From the NCBI GenBank assembly GCA_903923905.1, contig CAIXZH010000036.1, forward strand, positions 1-57,370: DNA of 57,370 bases. Direction: 5' to 3'. This document shows positions 1 to 9,605 of this stretch, piece by piece. The number at the start of each line of letters is the position of its first letter. Positions within the stretch are counted from its first letter, which is position 1. The notes below the pieces were generated by a model. That model saw nothing but the letters and a program-made list of their open reading frames with translations. It was not told where the DNA came from and searched no databases. The position numbers and the translations under genes are program-made. The DNA is from an uncultured Bacteroidia bacterium. GTDB taxonomy: Bacteria > Bacteroidota > Bacteroidia > Bacteroidales > Prolixibacteraceae.

Positions 1-134
1 AATTTTAACACCAAATCATTGTATAAATTCATGGTAACAGCTATCTTTAATTCGTGAACAAGATAAAAAGAAGTTTTTGAAAAATCAAATATATATAGCT
101 GATAATCATATATTTTAAAGACTAAAGACAGACT

Positions 135-350
135 CTAATTATAATTAGTATCCATTTCTTTAAGGATTTTATCTATTTCCTGTTCCGTATGATGGAGTTT
201 TTCCTTACAAAGGGTGACTAGTTGAGAAACTCTCTTAACCTTTTCTGAAAGCTCATCTACGTCTAATTCATTATTTTCCAATTGTTTAATAATCTCTTCG
301 ATCTCCGTAATTGCATCTTTATAGGATACGTTTTTTTTGCCTGTATTCAT
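135..350 (-). CDS. xseB: Exodeoxyribonuclease VII small subunit
   Basis: 71-residue acidic, helical protein with the usual XseB layout: SYKDAITEIEEIIKQLE near the N-terminus, then a coiled-coil-like heptad pattern to the end. It is the small helical partner of XseA in the exonuclease that degrades single-stranded DNA to oligonucleotides in the cytoplasm. The length (about 70-80 residues) is normal. Its ATG overlaps the stop codon of the upstream xseA (ATGA type overlap at 347-350), so the two are translationally coupled on the minus strand. Nothing is recognised in the 134 bases downstream, up to the window edge. Confidence 0.9.
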   Translation of the reverse strand: MNTGKKNVSYKDAITEIEEIIKQLENNELDVDELSEKVKRVSQLVTLCKEKLHHTEQEIDKILKEMDTNYN

Positions 351-1804
351 TTTAGTGCTTCCTTTATTATTGTTTTTACTTCACTTATTATGTTTCCTTT
401 ATGTAGTTTTGTTTCGATAAGGGCATTGGCAATAATCCTATCCGTATCTTTTAGTGCCCGACCATTATAGGTAGTGATAGAATATCCTCTTGCCAATATC
501 TTAAATGGATCGGTTAACTGTGCTTGTTGCTGGGCAAGTTCAAGATAGAGCAAGTTGTCGGATAATATATTTCGGACTAACTTTTCCGTCAGCTGGATTT
601 TACGCATTAGTAAGTCATTATTAATAAGGCTGATTCGCTGTGAGGAAACGGAAAGTACTCTCGTGGTTCGCTCCAGTCTATGTAATTGCAACTGGTGAAA
701 ATTCTTAAATTCATGCCTTAAGGATCCCTCGGTCCGTGATAACTGATAGTTTTGGTTTTTAATAAATACCTTAACGTAGTTATCAAATTTCCAAATTGTT
801 TGATTCAGCCGACTATTTACTTTTACGATTTTATCATTCACAATGGGTATAATTGAACGGGCATATTGTTCGACCATAGTTTTTGCTGAAGTCAGCAGGT
901 CATCAATATTTTCGGCAAAACGGTTCTTTAAATCATCTAGATGCTGGTCAAACAGGGCAATTCCGCTAATCAGAAACTCGGCTACAGCAGTTGGTGTTTT
1001 AAGGCGTGTGTGGGCTACCAGATCGACAATCGAATCGTCCTTTTCATGACCAATCCCTGTTATTACCGGGAGGGGAAACTGTGTAACAAAATAGGCAAGG
1101 TTATAATTGTCGAAACAACTAAGGTCAACTTGCGAGCCTCCTCCACGGATGATTACCACAGCATCAAAGAAACTTTCGTAGCGATAAATCTGCTCAAGAG
1201 CTCCGATGATAGATGATTCTGCCTGATTACCCTGCATGATTGCCGGAAATAGTTTCAGGTGAAAATGGTACTTTGCCGGATTATTGGTAAGTTGATCGAT
1301 GAAATCCTGATAACCTGCAGCCGTAGGTGACGAGATAATAGCAATCCGCTGAGGTACAAGCGGAAGGGCAAGTTCCTTATTCATATCAGCTACACCTTCA
1401 GATTTCAGACGGGCAATTATTTCGCGTCGACGACGCGCCATATCTCCTATAGTATAGGTTGGGTCAATATCCCGAATATTCAGGCTAAATCCATATAATT
1501 CATGAAATTCAACCGATACGCTTACTAATACTTTAAGTCCTTCGGTTAATTGTTGTCCGGTAGTCGATTCAAAATAAGGCTGAAGCATTCTGAACGTGTA
1601 AGACCAAATAGTTGCTTTAGCCTGAGCCAAAATGGCATCACCGTTTTCCTCTTTTTCGATGAGCACCATGTAACAATGACCATTACGGTTTATTTTGAGT
1701 TCAGAGATTTCACAGATTACCCAAACTGGTGTTGTGAAAGCCTCCCCAATAGCTTTTTTGACCAGCCCGTTTAATTCAGATAATTTTAGTTGCTCATTCA
1801 TCAT
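347..1804 (-). CDS. xseA: Exodeoxyribonuclease VII large subunit
   Basis: Catalytic large subunit of exonuclease VII. It shows the N-terminal OB-fold region (MNEQLKLSELNGLVKKAIGE, then PVWVICEISELKINRNGHCY), the central catalytic core (PQRIAIISSPTAAGYQDF, VVIIRGGGSQVDLSCFDNY, PVITGIGHEKDDSIVDLVAH) and a long coiled-coil C-terminal region ending in the ARGYSIT motif. The reading frame is open upstream to a TTG at 1849, but homology starts at MNEQ, so the ATG at 1804 or the adjacent one at 1801 is chosen (485 or 484 residues). A TAACTTTG -7 element at 1815-1808 lies directly before this ATG, which supports the short form and implies a leaderless message. It overlaps xseB by 4 bases. Confidence 0.93.
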   Translation of the reverse strand: MMNEQLKLSELNGLVKKAIGEAFTTPVWVICEISELKINRNGHCYMVLIEKEENGDAILAQAKATIWSYTFRMLQPYFESTTGQQLTEGLKVLVSVSVEFHELYGFSLNIRDIDPTYTIGDMARRRREIIARLKSEGVADMNKELALPLVPQRIAIISSPTAAGYQDFIDQLTNNPAKYHFHLKLFPAIMQGNQAESSIIGALEQIYRYESFFDAVVIIRGGGSQVDLSCFDNYNLAYFVTQFPLPVITGIGHEKDDSIVDLVAHTRLKTPTAVAEFLISGIALFDQHLDDLKNRFAENIDDLLTSAKTMVEQYARSIIPIVNDKIVKVNSRLNQTIWKFDNYVKVFIKNQNYQLSRTEGSLRHEFKNFHQLQLHRLERTTRVLSVSSQRISLINNDLLMRKIQLTEKLVRNILSDNLLYLELAQQQAQLTDPFKILARGYSITTYNGRALKDTDRIIANALIETKLHKGNIISEVKTIIKEALK

Positions 1805-1807
1805 CCC

Positions 1808-1815
1808 CAAAGTTA
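1808..1815 (-). promoter_or_regulatory. Bacteroidota -7 element of xseA
   Basis: TAACTTTG on the minus strand matches TAnnTTTG. The G is 4 nt from the ATG at 1804, so the predicted transcription start falls at or beside the start codon. No good TTG -33 element is seen at the expected distance. Confidence 0.4.
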
Positions 1816-1983
1816 AACATTGATAATCATTTTGTAGTTTTGCAGGCAAATATTTTAATTGTTTCTTTAATATTTCTCCCTTTCAGGCTATCCGTTAATT
1901 GTTTTTTAGGGAATGATTTCAGCAGGAGATGAACACTGATCGATTGAAACACACTCTTCCATTGGCATTATAACACATTAATA

Positions 1984-3096
1984 ATGAAATCTATATATCC
2001 AGAGAAGATCATTGCAAAAATATCAGGGATGGGAAAGCTCAGGATTGCTTTGATTTCAGCACCCTTTCTCATTGCAGTTCTGGCATTTCTAAGTGTTGGA
2101 TTTGCGGCACGAAACTCACCACTGGTAGAACATTATTATTCCAAAGGGGTCTATCCGTCGATTGCACATTTATTCTCTAAAATAAGTAGTGTGGTCTCAT
2201 TTTCTTTATGGGATACTTTTTGGATATTCATACTGCTTCTGATAATTGCCGGAATATTTTTAGCTATTTTTCGTCGGGTAAAATGGAGTTGGCTGTTGTT
2301 GCGTTTCACTCAGTCGATAGCTTTGCTTTACGCTTTTTTCTATCTGGTCTGGGGGTTCAATTATTTCAGACCAAAGCTTGAAACCCGGATCGGTTGGGAA
2401 AAACCGAAAACCGACGAAGCTGTTTTCCGTTCCATTCTTGATTCAATGATCGTTCATACCAATTCAAGCTACACTCCGGTCTCACCCGCAGATTATACTG
2501 CTATTGACCAGTTGGTCGAGGATTCATACCGCAAGAATAGCATCCAATTAGGCATTAATTATCCCAATGGATCCCGTCTGCCAAAAACCATGTTGTTTAG
2601 TTCATTCTTTGCCAAGTCTGGTGTCAGTGGCTATTTCGGACCATTTTTTAATGAGATCCATCTGAATTATTATCTGCTTCCAATGGAGTATCCTTATGTT
2701 CTGGCACATGAAAAGGCTCATCAGTTTGGAATTACCAACGAAGCGGAGGCCAATCTGGCTGCCTTTATCGTTTGCACCACCTCAAATGACCAGCGTCTTC
2801 AGTATTCTGGTTATGTGAATCTGCTTGTTTATTTTCTGTCCGATGCGGCAAATCTCAAGGATGTCAGGGAGTATATCCGAAAGATAGAGAAGCCGGTGAT
2901 TTTTGATTTAAGATTTCAGCGCAGACACTGGCAGGGATTGCAAAATAAAATGCTTGATCAGGTACAGACTGCAGCAAATAATGCCTACCTCAAAACGAAT
3001 CACATCGAAGAAGGGGTGAAAAATTATAATCAGGTTGTGGGACTGGTTATCAGTTGGTACTTCAACGAAACCCAAAGAATCACACCCAAAGATTAA
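1984..3096 (+). CDS. DUF3810 family membrane protein with HExxH motif
   Basis: 370 residues. Three hydrophobic segments (about 20-44, 70-97 and 103-125) place the N-terminal third in the inner membrane. The rest is a soluble domain containing HEKAH at 242-246 followed by NEAEAN at 252-257. This is the zinc-metallopeptidase pattern HExxH plus a downstream acidic ligand, as seen in the DUF3810 family of Bacteroidota. The substrate is unknown and peptidase activity is an inference from the motif. It diverges from xseA across about 180 bases and lies 12 bases before the next gene, so the two probably form a transcription unit. Confidence 0.8.
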   Translation: MKSIYPEKIIAKISGMGKLRIALISAPFLIAVLAFLSVGFAARNSPLVEHYYSKGVYPSIAHLFSKISSVVSFSLWDTFWIFILLLIIAGIFLAIFRRVKWSWLLLRFTQSIALLYAFFYLVWGFNYFRPKLETRIGWEKPKTDEAVFRSILDSMIVHTNSSYTPVSPADYTAIDQLVEDSYRKNSIQLGINYPNGSRLPKTMLFSSFFAKSGVSGYFGPFFNEIHLNYYLLPMEYPYVLAHEKAHQFGITNEAEANLAAFIVCTTSNDQRLQYSGYVNLLVYFLSDAANLKDVREYIRKIEKPVIFDLRFQRRHWQGLQNKMLDQVQTAANNAYLKTNHIEEGVKNYNQVVGLVISWYFNETQRITPKD

Positions 3097-3108
3097 AATT
3101 AATCTATT

Positions 3109-4416
3109 ATGAATAAGCAGGTTAGTTTTAATAATCTCCTTCTAAAGTTTATTGTGTTACTGCTTTTGGTCCTTCCTGGGTTAACCAATAAGTCTTTTGG
3201 GGAAAATGGAGATAAGCCATTGGTAAATGGGGTCTTTCGGATGAACATCCGGACCGTTCAGTTTTTTCGGGAGGGTTGGGAGTTTTCATTGCCGGTTCTT
3301 GAGCTGGGGACAGACCAGCGGCTTATCCTTAAATTTGATGAAATATCTGATGGAGTTACAAGCTTTAACTACACAATTACTCATTGTGATGCGGAATGGT
3401 ATCCATCCCGGATCGGACCCTCGGAGTACATGGAAGGGTTTGTGGAAAATCCTTTAAATGATTATGCATCATCGGCCAATACCACGGTCAGGTATACGAA
3501 CTACCAGATAAAGCTCCCCAATGACCAGGTTCGACTTTTAGTATCAGGCAATTATTTGCTATCTGTTTTTGACACTGAGAACAGGAATACACCCGTTCTC
3601 ACGCGTCGTTTTTATGTTTTAGAACCGGCAACCGAGATCCGGGGAGAAGTAAAAAAGTCATCCTTTGAAGGTTACAAAGGGCGCGATCAGGAGATTGAAT
3701 TTACAGTAGATTATTCCAAATTGAATATACAAGATTCCCGTACCGAACTCAAGGCCGTATTAATGCAAAATGCAAGAACCGACAACTGTTTGATGAATCT
3801 CAAGCCCTCGACACTCAGGGATAATCAGCTTACCTATGGGTTCAATCATGAGTGCATTTTCCCGGGGGGGAATGAATTCCGAAATTTCGATACAAAGAGT
3901 CTTCGGGCAAATGGGTTGGGAGTAGCCCAAATTGAGTATAAAGATCCCTCTTATCAGGTAATTCTGCGAACCGATCAGATTCGGCGGTTAGGTGATTACC
4001 TGACGGAAAGTGATCTGAACGGACGTTATCTGATTAAGAATGATAATGCCAATGATGCAGATCTTGAGGCTGATTATATTCAGGTCCGTTTTTCACTTGA
4101 AATGGCTGAACCTTTGGGTGGAGGTAATGTTTATGTTTTTGGTGATTTGTCGGACTGGAAATGCGAACCTGCCAATAAAATGACCTGGAATTATGAATTG
4201 AAACGGTATGAAGTTTCCCTGACGTTAAAACAAGGTTTTTACGATTACCAATATGTCTATATTCAAAACGGAGAAAACAGGATTGATGAAACAGTGTTCG
4301 AAGGGAGCCATGTTGAGAGCGAGAATGACTATCAGGTTTTTGTCTATCATCATGGATTATCGTCAAGGTACGATAAATTAATTGGATTTAGGGCATTTAA
4401 CTCAGTAAAGCGATAA
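3109..4416 (+). CDS. Type IX secretion plug-type protein (DUF5103)
   Basis: 435 residues with an N-terminal hydrophobic signal-like segment (FIVLLLLVLPGLTNKSFG). The body is all-beta: YTITHCDAEWYPS and the segment around EYMEGF are typical of the first domain of the T9SS plug family (formerly DUF5103), and the C-terminal domain contains GGGNVYVFGDLSDWKC, as in the early-set beta-sandwich part. The characterised relative, Plug, closes the periplasmic side of the SprA translocon channel; that role here is transferred from the family. It ends at a bidirectional terminator facing dnaK. Its presence suggests the organism has a type IX secretion system. Confidence 0.8.
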   Translation: MNKQVSFNNLLLKFIVLLLLVLPGLTNKSFGENGDKPLVNGVFRMNIRTVQFFREGWEFSLPVLELGTDQRLILKFDEISDGVTSFNYTITHCDAEWYPSRIGPSEYMEGFVENPLNDYASSANTTVRYTNYQIKLPNDQVRLLVSGNYLLSVFDTENRNTPVLTRRFYVLEPATEIRGEVKKSSFEGYKGRDQEIEFTVDYSKLNIQDSRTELKAVLMQNARTDNCLMNLKPSTLRDNQLTYGFNHECIFPGGNEFRNFDTKSLRANGLGVAQIEYKDPSYQVILRTDQIRRLGDYLTESDLNGRYLIKNDNANDADLEADYIQVRFSLEMAEPLGGGNVYVFGDLSDWKCEPANKMTWNYELKRYEVSLTLKQGFYDYQYVYIQNGENRIDETVFEGSHVESENDYQVFVYHHGLSSRYDKLIGFRAFNSVKR

Positions 4417-4423
4417 AAAGAGA

Positions 4424-4449
4424 GGCCCGCTTCAGTTAAGAAACGGGCC
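4424..4449. terminator. Bidirectional terminator between plug gene and dnaK
   Basis: GGCCCG at 4424-4429 pairs with CGGGCC at 4444-4449 around a 14-base loop. A pyrimidine/T-rich stretch follows on the plus strand (from about 4460), and on the minus strand the hairpin is followed by CTCTCTTTTTATC. It sits between two converging genes, so it can serve both. Confidence 0.75.
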
Positions 4450-4496
4450 CGGCATGAAATTCTCTCTTTTTCTCAATCTCTCATTTTCACTATATC

Positions 4497-6410
4497 TTAT
4501 TTGACTTCTTCGAAATCAACGTCAGTCACTTCACCGTCGCTTTTGGGGCCTTGCTGTGATGCTCCCGGATTACTTTGAGGACCAGCCTGTGGGCCCGAAC
4601 CTTGAGCACTTGCGGCATTGTACATCTCCTGTGACGCTGCCTGAAATACTGCATTCAATTCAGTAGTTGCTGCATCAATACCAGCTAAATCCTGAACTTT
4701 ATGCGCCTCTTTCAATTTCTCCAAAGCAGCCTCGATTGGCCCCTTTTTATCTGCAGGAAGTTTGTCTCCAAACTCTTTAAGTTGCTTTTCAGTCTGGAAT
4801 ATCAGTGTATCGGCATGATTCAGTTTTTCAACTTTTTCTTTCGCCAGTTTATCTGATTCTGCATTTGCAGCCGCTTCATCTCTCATCCTTCTGATCTCTT
4901 CGTCTGTCAGTCCGGTTGTGGCTTCAATCCTTATAGACTGTTCCTTATTGGTTGCCTTATCTTTTGCCGTAACATGCAGAATCCCATTGGCATCAATATC
5001 AAAAGCGACTTCAATCTGAGGTACTCCACGTGGTGCAGGTGGAAGTCCGTCAAGATGGAAACGGCCAATTGTCTTATTTCCAGAAGCCATTGGTCTTTCG
5101 CCTTGTAATACGTGAATCTCAACCGACGGCTGACTATCAGCAGCGGTAGTAAAGGTTTCGGCTTTTTTTGTGGGAATCGTGGTATTAGCCTCGATCAGTT
5201 TGGTCATCACACCACCCATAGTTTCGATACCGAGTGAAAGTGGCGTAACATCGAGTAATAAAACGTCCGTTACCTCCCCAGAAAGAACCCCTCCCTGAAT
5301 GGCTGCACCAACAGCAACAACCTCGTCTGGATTCACCCCTTTTGAAGGAACTCTTCCGAAAAGGCTCTGAACCTTCTCCTGGATGGCCGGTATACGGGTA
5401 GAACCTCCCACTAGAATAACTTCGTCAATATCTTTAATCGTCATACCTGCATTTTGTAATGCTTTACGGCATGGTTCCATTGTTGCATTGATCAGCTTGT
5501 CGCACAATTGTTCGAATTTTGCACGGGTAAGTGTCTTTACAAGATGTTTTGGCACCCCATTGACAGGCATAATATATGGCAGATTTATTTCTGTCTGGGT
5601 CGAGCTTGAAAGTTCGATTTTTGCTTTTTCAGCAGCCTCTTTGAGACGTTGCAAAGCCATTGCATCCTTGTGAAGATCAACACCTTCGTCCTTTTTAAAT
5701 TCATCGGTTAACCAATCTACGATAGCCTGATCAAAATCATCGCCGCCAAGATGGGTATCGCCATCGGTAGATTTAACCTCGAATACACCATCACCCAATT
5801 CCAAAATTGAGATATCGAAGGTTCCCCCGCCAAGGTCAAAAACGGCAATCTTCATATCCTTATGCATCTTGTCAAGACCATAAGCCAATGAAGCTGCTGT
5901 TGGTTCATTAATGATACGTCGAACCTTTAATCCTGCAATTTCACCGGCTTCCTTGGTTGCCTGACGCTGTGAATCGTTAAAGTAAGCAGGAACGGTAATG
6001 ACCGCTTCAGTGACTTCCTGACCAAGATAATCCTCGGCAGTTTTCTTCATTTTCTGAAGAACCATGGCCGAAATTTCCTGTGGAGAATAAAAGCGGTCGT
6101 CAATCTTTACTCTTGGAGTATCATGATCTCCCTGGATAACGGAGAAAGGTACCCGTTTAATTTCTTTCGATAGATTAGTATAAGGTTCGCCCATAAACCG
6201 TTTGATCGAGGAAATCGTCTTAGCAGGATTAGTAATCGCCTGACGTTTTGCAGGATCACCAACTTTGCGTTCGCTGTTTTCAACAAATGCGACAACGGAT
6301 GGGGTTGTACGTTTGCCTTCGCTGTTGGGGATGACCACCGGTTCGTTGCCTTCCATTACGGCAACACAGGAGTTGGTTGTTCCTAAGTCAATTCCAATAA
6401 TTTTTCCCAT
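4497..6410 (-). CDS. dnaK: Molecular chaperone DnaK (Hsp70)
   Basis: 637 residues, full length. N-terminal ATPase domain: [13 protein letters not shown] at the start, [40 protein letters not shown] and [11 protein letters not shown]. The substrate-binding domain starts near [15 protein letters not shown]. The C-terminal lid ends in a Gly/Gln/Pro-rich linker and the acidic tail DVDFEEVK. It works in the cytoplasm in protein folding with DnaJ and GrpE, neither of which is adjacent, so this is a single-gene unit. Upstream no TAnnTTTG element is visible; a sigma-54-like sequence is present instead (6471-6486). Confidence 0.99.
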   Translation of the reverse strand: MGKIIGIDLGTTNSCVAVMEGNEPVVIPNSEGKRTTPSVVAFVENSERKVGDPAKRQAITNPAKTISSIKRFMGEPYTNLSKEIKRVPFSVIQGDHDTPRVKIDDRFYSPQEISAMVLQKMKKTAEDYLGQEVTEAVITVPAYFNDSQRQATKEAGEIAGLKVRRIINEPTAASLAYGLDKMHKDMKIAVFDLGGGTFDISILELGDGVFEVKSTDGDTHLGGDDFDQAIVDWLTDEFKKDEGVDLHKDAMALQRLKEAAEKAKIELSSSTQTEINLPYIMPVNGVPKHLVKTLTRAKFEQLCDKLINATMEPCRKALQNAGMTIKDIDEVILVGGSTRIPAIQEKVQSLFGRVPSKGVNPDEVVAVGAAIQGGVLSGEVTDVLLLDVTPLSLGIETMGGVMTKLIEANTTIPTKKAETFTTAADSQPSVEIHVLQGERPMASGNKTIGRFHLDGLPPAPRGVPQIEVAFDIDANGILHVTAKDKATNKEQSIRIEATTGLTDEEIRRMRDEAAANAESDKLAKEKVEKLNHADTLIFQTEKQLKEFGDKLPADKKGPIEAALEKLKEAHKVQDLAGIDAATTELNAVFQAASQEMYNAASAQGSGPQAGPQSNPGASQQGPKSDGEVTDVDFEEVK

Positions 6411-6470
6411 TTTCTATAGTTATTTTTTAAACTGTTGATTCAATAATTTATTCCGAATATTCTTACCACA

Positions 6471-6486
6471 CCAATCGTTGTGCCAA
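6471..6486 (-). promoter_or_regulatory. Possible sigma-54-like promoter of dnaK
   Basis: The minus strand reads TTGGCAC, five bases, then TTGG. The sigma-54 consensus is TGGCAC-N5-TTGC, so spacing and the -24 box match and only the last base of the -12 box differs. It lies 61 bases before the dnaK ATG, giving a plausible leader of about 50 nt. This is a pattern match only. Confidence 0.3.
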
Positions 6487-6619
6487 GATTTATAATAAGC
6501 TATATTTGGTAATATTGGCATAATAATGGGGCATTATCAATTTTCGGTTGTCATTAGTTTATGACAAAACGACAGTACAAACGGGTTGGTCAAGACGGAT
6601 TCGTAGAGGCGGGCTTGAT

Positions 6620-6642
6620 GAGACGGGTTTAAAACCCGTCTC
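6620..6642. repeat. REP-like palindrome GAGACGGGTTT
   Basis: Perfect inverted repeat: GAGACGGGTTT, one central A, AAACCCGTCTC. A related, degenerate copy (GTAGAGGCGGGCTTGA) lies just upstream at 6603-6618. The sequence type resembles REP palindromes dispersed in bacterial genomes. No second copy was seen elsewhere in this window. Confidence 0.5.
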
Positions 6643-6691
6643 TAAAACGTTATAGCACTCGATAAATTATGAAATGAAAAAAAGATATGAC

Positions 6692-6721
6692 TTGCACAAT
6701 AATCCAAAATATATAACTTTG
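6692..6721 (+). promoter_or_regulatory. Promoter of DUF5009 gene
   Basis: TTG at 6692-6694, 19 bases, then TAACTTTG at 6714-6721. This is a good fit to the Bacteroidota housekeeping promoter (TTG-N19-ish-TAnnTTTG). The expected start leaves a leader of about 30 nt before the ATG at 6754. Confidence 0.65.
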
Positions 6722-6753
6722 AGCAAACAATATTAATCCCAAAATAAGATTCA

Positions 6754-7899
6754 ATGAAGACAAAAAAGAGTGAGGTGAAGCAATCAGAGCGGCTGCAATC
6801 GCTGGATGTATTGCGTGGATTTGACATGTTGTGGATTATCGGGGGAGGAAGCTTGATTGAGGCATTAGCCAGATCAACCAACTGGGGCTGGATGAATGTT
6901 ATTTCCGGACAAATGCAGCATGCAGCATGGGCTGGATTTCATTTTGAAGATCTTATATTTCCCATGTTTATGTTCATTTCAGGGGTGGCTATTCCTTATG
7001 CCGTAACGGCTAAGGTGGAACAAGGAGTTGGCAGGAAGTCATTGTTTTACAAAATCTTAAGACGCGGAATTCTATTGGTCGTCTTTGGGGTAATCTATAA
7101 TGGTTTATTTAGAAATGAATTTACAGGCTGGGCCGATCAGCGGATTGCCAGTGTTCTGGGACAGATTGGTCTTGGATATTTCTTTGCTGCCACAATCTTT
7201 TTATACACAAAATCTATTAATTCACGCGTTGCCTGGCTAATTGGGATCATGGCAGGAATTGCCATATTGCAGCTTGCAGTTCCGGTTCCCGGGCACCCTG
7301 CGGGTACTCTTACTGAAGGAGCTGGGATAAATGCCTGGCTGGATCAAATGTTCCTCCCTGGCAGGTTATACAGTGATACATCAGATCCTGAAGGGGTATT
7401 GTGCATTATTTCAGCGATTACAGTTACCCTGATGGGAGGTCTGGCAGGATCTGTTCTGCGCGACGGTGAGCCGGCTTCAAAACGCAAGGCTTTAAAAATT
7501 GCCATTGGCGGGGCTGTTCTTGTGATTGTTGCCCTGGCTCTTTCACCGGTCTATCCAATTATCAAGAAAGCATGGACTGTTCCTTTTAATATGCTTGCAG
7601 CAGGAATCAGCGCCATCCTCCTTTCACTGTTCTATTTCTGGATTGACATTAAGGCCTGGACCAAGGGAATTCCCTCGTATATCGTACTGTTCTTCAAAGT
7701 CATAGGAATGAACTCGATTACCATCTACATTGGTCATTCAATCATCAATTTCGATCAGGCTTCAAAATATTTTACCGGTTGGCTGGTTCCTCAGGGAGTC
7801 GAACCACGCGATGCCGTTGCGGTAATTCTTGGTGCAATTATCCTTGAATGGCTGGTTCTTTACTACCTGTATCAGAAGAAGATCTTCCTCAGAGTTTAA
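6754..7899 (+). CDS. DUF5009 membrane acyltransferase-like protein
   Basis: 381 residues with about ten hydrophobic segments. The N-terminal signature RLQSLDVLRGFDMLWIIGGG and the motif WAGFHFEDLIFPMFMFISG are typical of the DUF5009/HGSNAT-like group, whose best known relative, heparan-alpha-glucosaminide N-acetyltransferase, moves an acetyl group across a membrane onto a sugar amine. The true substrate here is unknown. The gene stands alone between its own promoter and a strong terminator, before panB, so it is not part of an obvious sugar operon. Confidence 0.8.
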   Translation: MKTKKSEVKQSERLQSLDVLRGFDMLWIIGGGSLIEALARSTNWGWMNVISGQMQHAAWAGFHFEDLIFPMFMFISGVAIPYAVTAKVEQGVGRKSLFYKILRRGILLVVFGVIYNGLFRNEFTGWADQRIASVLGQIGLGYFFAATIFLYTKSINSRVAWLIGIMAGIAILQLAVPVPGHPAGTLTEGAGINAWLDQMFLPGRLYSDTSDPEGVLCIISAITVTLMGGLAGSVLRDGEPASKRKALKIAIGGAVLVIVALALSPVYPIIKKAWTVPFNMLAAGISAILLSLFYFWIDIKAWTKGIPSYIVLFFKVIGMNSITIYIGHSIINFDQASKYFTGWLVPQGVEPRDAVAVILGAIILEWLVLYYLYQKKIFLRV

Positions 7900-7920
7900 T
7901 CATCACAAACTAAGAAATCT

Positions 7921-7973
7921 ATCTCCGGAACGAAATAAACACTATTTTCATTCCGGAGATTCGCTGTTTTTTC
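7921..7973 (+). terminator. Rho-independent terminator after DUF5009 gene
   Basis: ATCTCCGGAA (7921-7930) pairs perfectly with TTCCGGAGAT (7951-7960), with further partial pairing inward, followed by a run of six T at 7967-7972. Confidence 0.85.
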
Positions 7974-7981
7974 TACTTTTG
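7974..7981 (+). promoter_or_regulatory. -7 element of panB
   Basis: TACTTTTG matches TAnnTTTG and lies immediately behind the upstream terminator, 31 bases before the panB ATG. No clear TTG is seen at -33. Confidence 0.5.
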
Positions 7982-8012
7982 ACGTGAATTTTTCATTGTT
8001 AAGACTAAAGAT

Positions 8013-8831
8013 ATGTCGGTACACAAAGAGGTCAAAAGGGTGACTACCCACGTCCTTGCAGAGATGAAACTGCACGGAGAAAAGATTTCGATGCTTACAG
8101 CTTACGATTACAGCATGGCCAAACTGGTTGACCAAGCCGGAATTGATGTAATCCTCGTTGGCGATTCGGCATCGAATGTCATGGCGGGAAATGAAACCAC
8201 GCTGCCTATTACTCTGGAACAGATGATCTACCACGGAAAATCGGTGGTCAAAGGGGTTACCCGGGCTCTGGTTGTAGTGGATATGCCCTTCGGGACTTAC
8301 CAGGGAAATTCGCTTGAGGCATTAAACTCGGCTATCCGGATCATGAAGATTACCCATGCCGATGCCGTAAAACTAGAAGGCGGTAAGGAGATTATGGAAT
8401 CGGTTGAGCGGATTGTTATGGCGGGAATTCCCGTTATGGGGCATCTGGGACTCATGCCTCAGTCGATTCACAAATACGGAACCTATATTGTCAGAGCCAA
8501 GGAAGAACTGGAGGCCAAAAAGCTCATTGAAGATGCCCATTATCTGGAACAAGCAGGTTGTTTTGCAATTGTACTGGAGAAAATTCCGGCAAAGCTCGGC
8601 CAGCAGGTCGCAGAAGAGCTAAAAATTCCGGTCATCGGAATTGGTGCCGGGGGAGGTGTAGACGGTCAGGTACTGGTGATTCACGATATGCTGGGGATGA
8701 CCCAGGAATTCTCCCCACGGTTTTTACGCCGTTACCTTAACCTGGCCTCTGAGATCAAAACCGCTGTTGGGAATTATGTCGCAGATGTAAAATCACGCGA
8801 CTTCCCCAATGAAAAGGAGCAGTACGATTAA
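8013..8831 (+). CDS. panB: 3-Methyl-2-oxobutanoate hydroxymethyltransferase
   Basis: 272 residues, the standard PanB length. It catalyses ketopantoate formation from alpha-ketoisovalerate and methylene-tetrahydrofolate, the first committed step to pantothenate and CoA. TIM-barrel motifs are all visible: [60 protein letters not shown] and [18 protein letters not shown]. Other pantothenate genes are not adjacent. The next gene, an RluA enzyme, begins 75 bases later and could be co-transcribed. Confidence 0.97.
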   Translation: MSVHKEVKRVTTHVLAEMKLHGEKISMLTAYDYSMAKLVDQAGIDVILVGDSASNVMAGNETTLPITLEQMIYHGKSVVKGVTRALVVVDMPFGTYQGNSLEALNSAIRIMKITHADAVKLEGGKEIMESVERIVMAGIPVMGHLGLMPQSIHKYGTYIVRAKEELEAKKLIEDAHYLEQAGCFAIVLEKIPAKLGQQVAEELKIPVIGIGAGGGVDGQVLVIHDMLGMTQEFSPRFLRRYLNLASEIKTAVGNYVADVKSRDFPNEKEQYD

Positions 8832-8906
8832 TCCGAAGAACCTGAAAGTTGGTACCGGGAAATTATTTGAAACAAGGTGCATTAACCTGTTCTTAAATTG
8901 ATATTA

Positions 8907-9599
8907 ATGACCCAATTAGCTGTTCTTTTTGAAGATAACCACATCATAGCCATCAATAAGCGGTGTGGGGATATCGTTCAGGGAGATAAAACCGGCGACA
9001 GGACATTAGGGGATGAAGTAAAAGAATATCTTAAAGAGCGATATAGCAAGCCAGGCAATGTTTTCCTGGGGGTAACCCATCGCCTCGACAGACCCACCAG
9101 CGGGGCGGTCCTGTTTGCCAGAACTTCAAAAGCACTTACCCGGTTAAATGAGCTATTTAAAGAAGAGCGGTCAATCCATAAAACCTATTGGGCTGTAGTT
9201 GACAAAAAACCTGACCCTTCTACCCGAAGGCTGGACCACTGGATGGTTCGTGATACGAAGCAAAATAAGTCATTTGCGTACCTGAATGAACGGAAGGATT
9301 CCAAACTGGCAAGCCTGACCTACAATTTCCTTGGTTCGTCAGATAAATTCCATTTACTGGAGATCGAATTGCATACCGGCCGCCACCATCAAATCAGGGC
9401 ACAACTCGCTGCTATCGGACTGCATATCAAGGGGGACCTGAAATATGGCTTTCCAAGATCAAACAGTGACGGAGGAATCCACCTCCATGCCCGCAAAATC
9501 CAATTTACCCATCCGGTGACCGGTGATCCCATCACCATCGTTGCACCAACCCCAAACGATCCGGTCTGGAACTATTTTAGACGGGTATTTGAAGATTAA
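8907..9599 (+). CDS. RluA-family pseudouridine synthase (short form)
   Basis: About 230 residues. Contains the catalytic motif HRLDRPTSGAVLFAR with its essential Asp, and the later TGRHHQIRAQL motif of RluA/RsuA-type RNA pseudouridine synthases. There is no N-terminal S4 domain, so it resembles the RluA/RluC-like single-domain forms. The frame opens at a TTG (8898), but the in-frame ATG at 8907 is the better start. The RNA target cannot be told from sequence. A second, S4-containing family member lies at 39177. Confidence 0.88.
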   Translation: MTQLAVLFEDNHIIAINKRCGDIVQGDKTGDRTLGDEVKEYLKERYSKPGNVFLGVTHRLDRPTSGAVLFARTSKALTRLNELFKEERSIHKTYWAVVDKKPDPSTRRLDHWMVRDTKQNKSFAYLNERKDSKLASLTYNFLGSSDKFHLLEIELHTGRHHQIRAQLAAIGLHIKGDLKYGFPRSNSDGGIHLHARKIQFTHPVTGDPITIVAPTPNDPVWNYFRRVFED

Positions 9600-9605
9600 T
9601 TGGCT

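Larger units (their letters stand above)
6411..6753. other. Intergenic region between dnaK and DUF5009 gene
   Basis: This 343-base divergent gap holds the possible dnaK promoter (6471-6486), a perfect palindromic repeat (6620-6642) and the promoter of the rightward gene (6692-6721). No coding sequence is recognised. Confidence 0.6.

Noticed and set aside
347-1849. Longer XseA starting at TTG 1849
   Set aside because: The extra 15 residues have no homology and the -7 element lies inside them; the ATG at 1804/1801 fits.
7896-8234. 112-codon minus-strand frame opposite panB
   Set aside because: Lies over the panB coding sequence and its promoter; panB is unmistakable, so this is a shadow frame.
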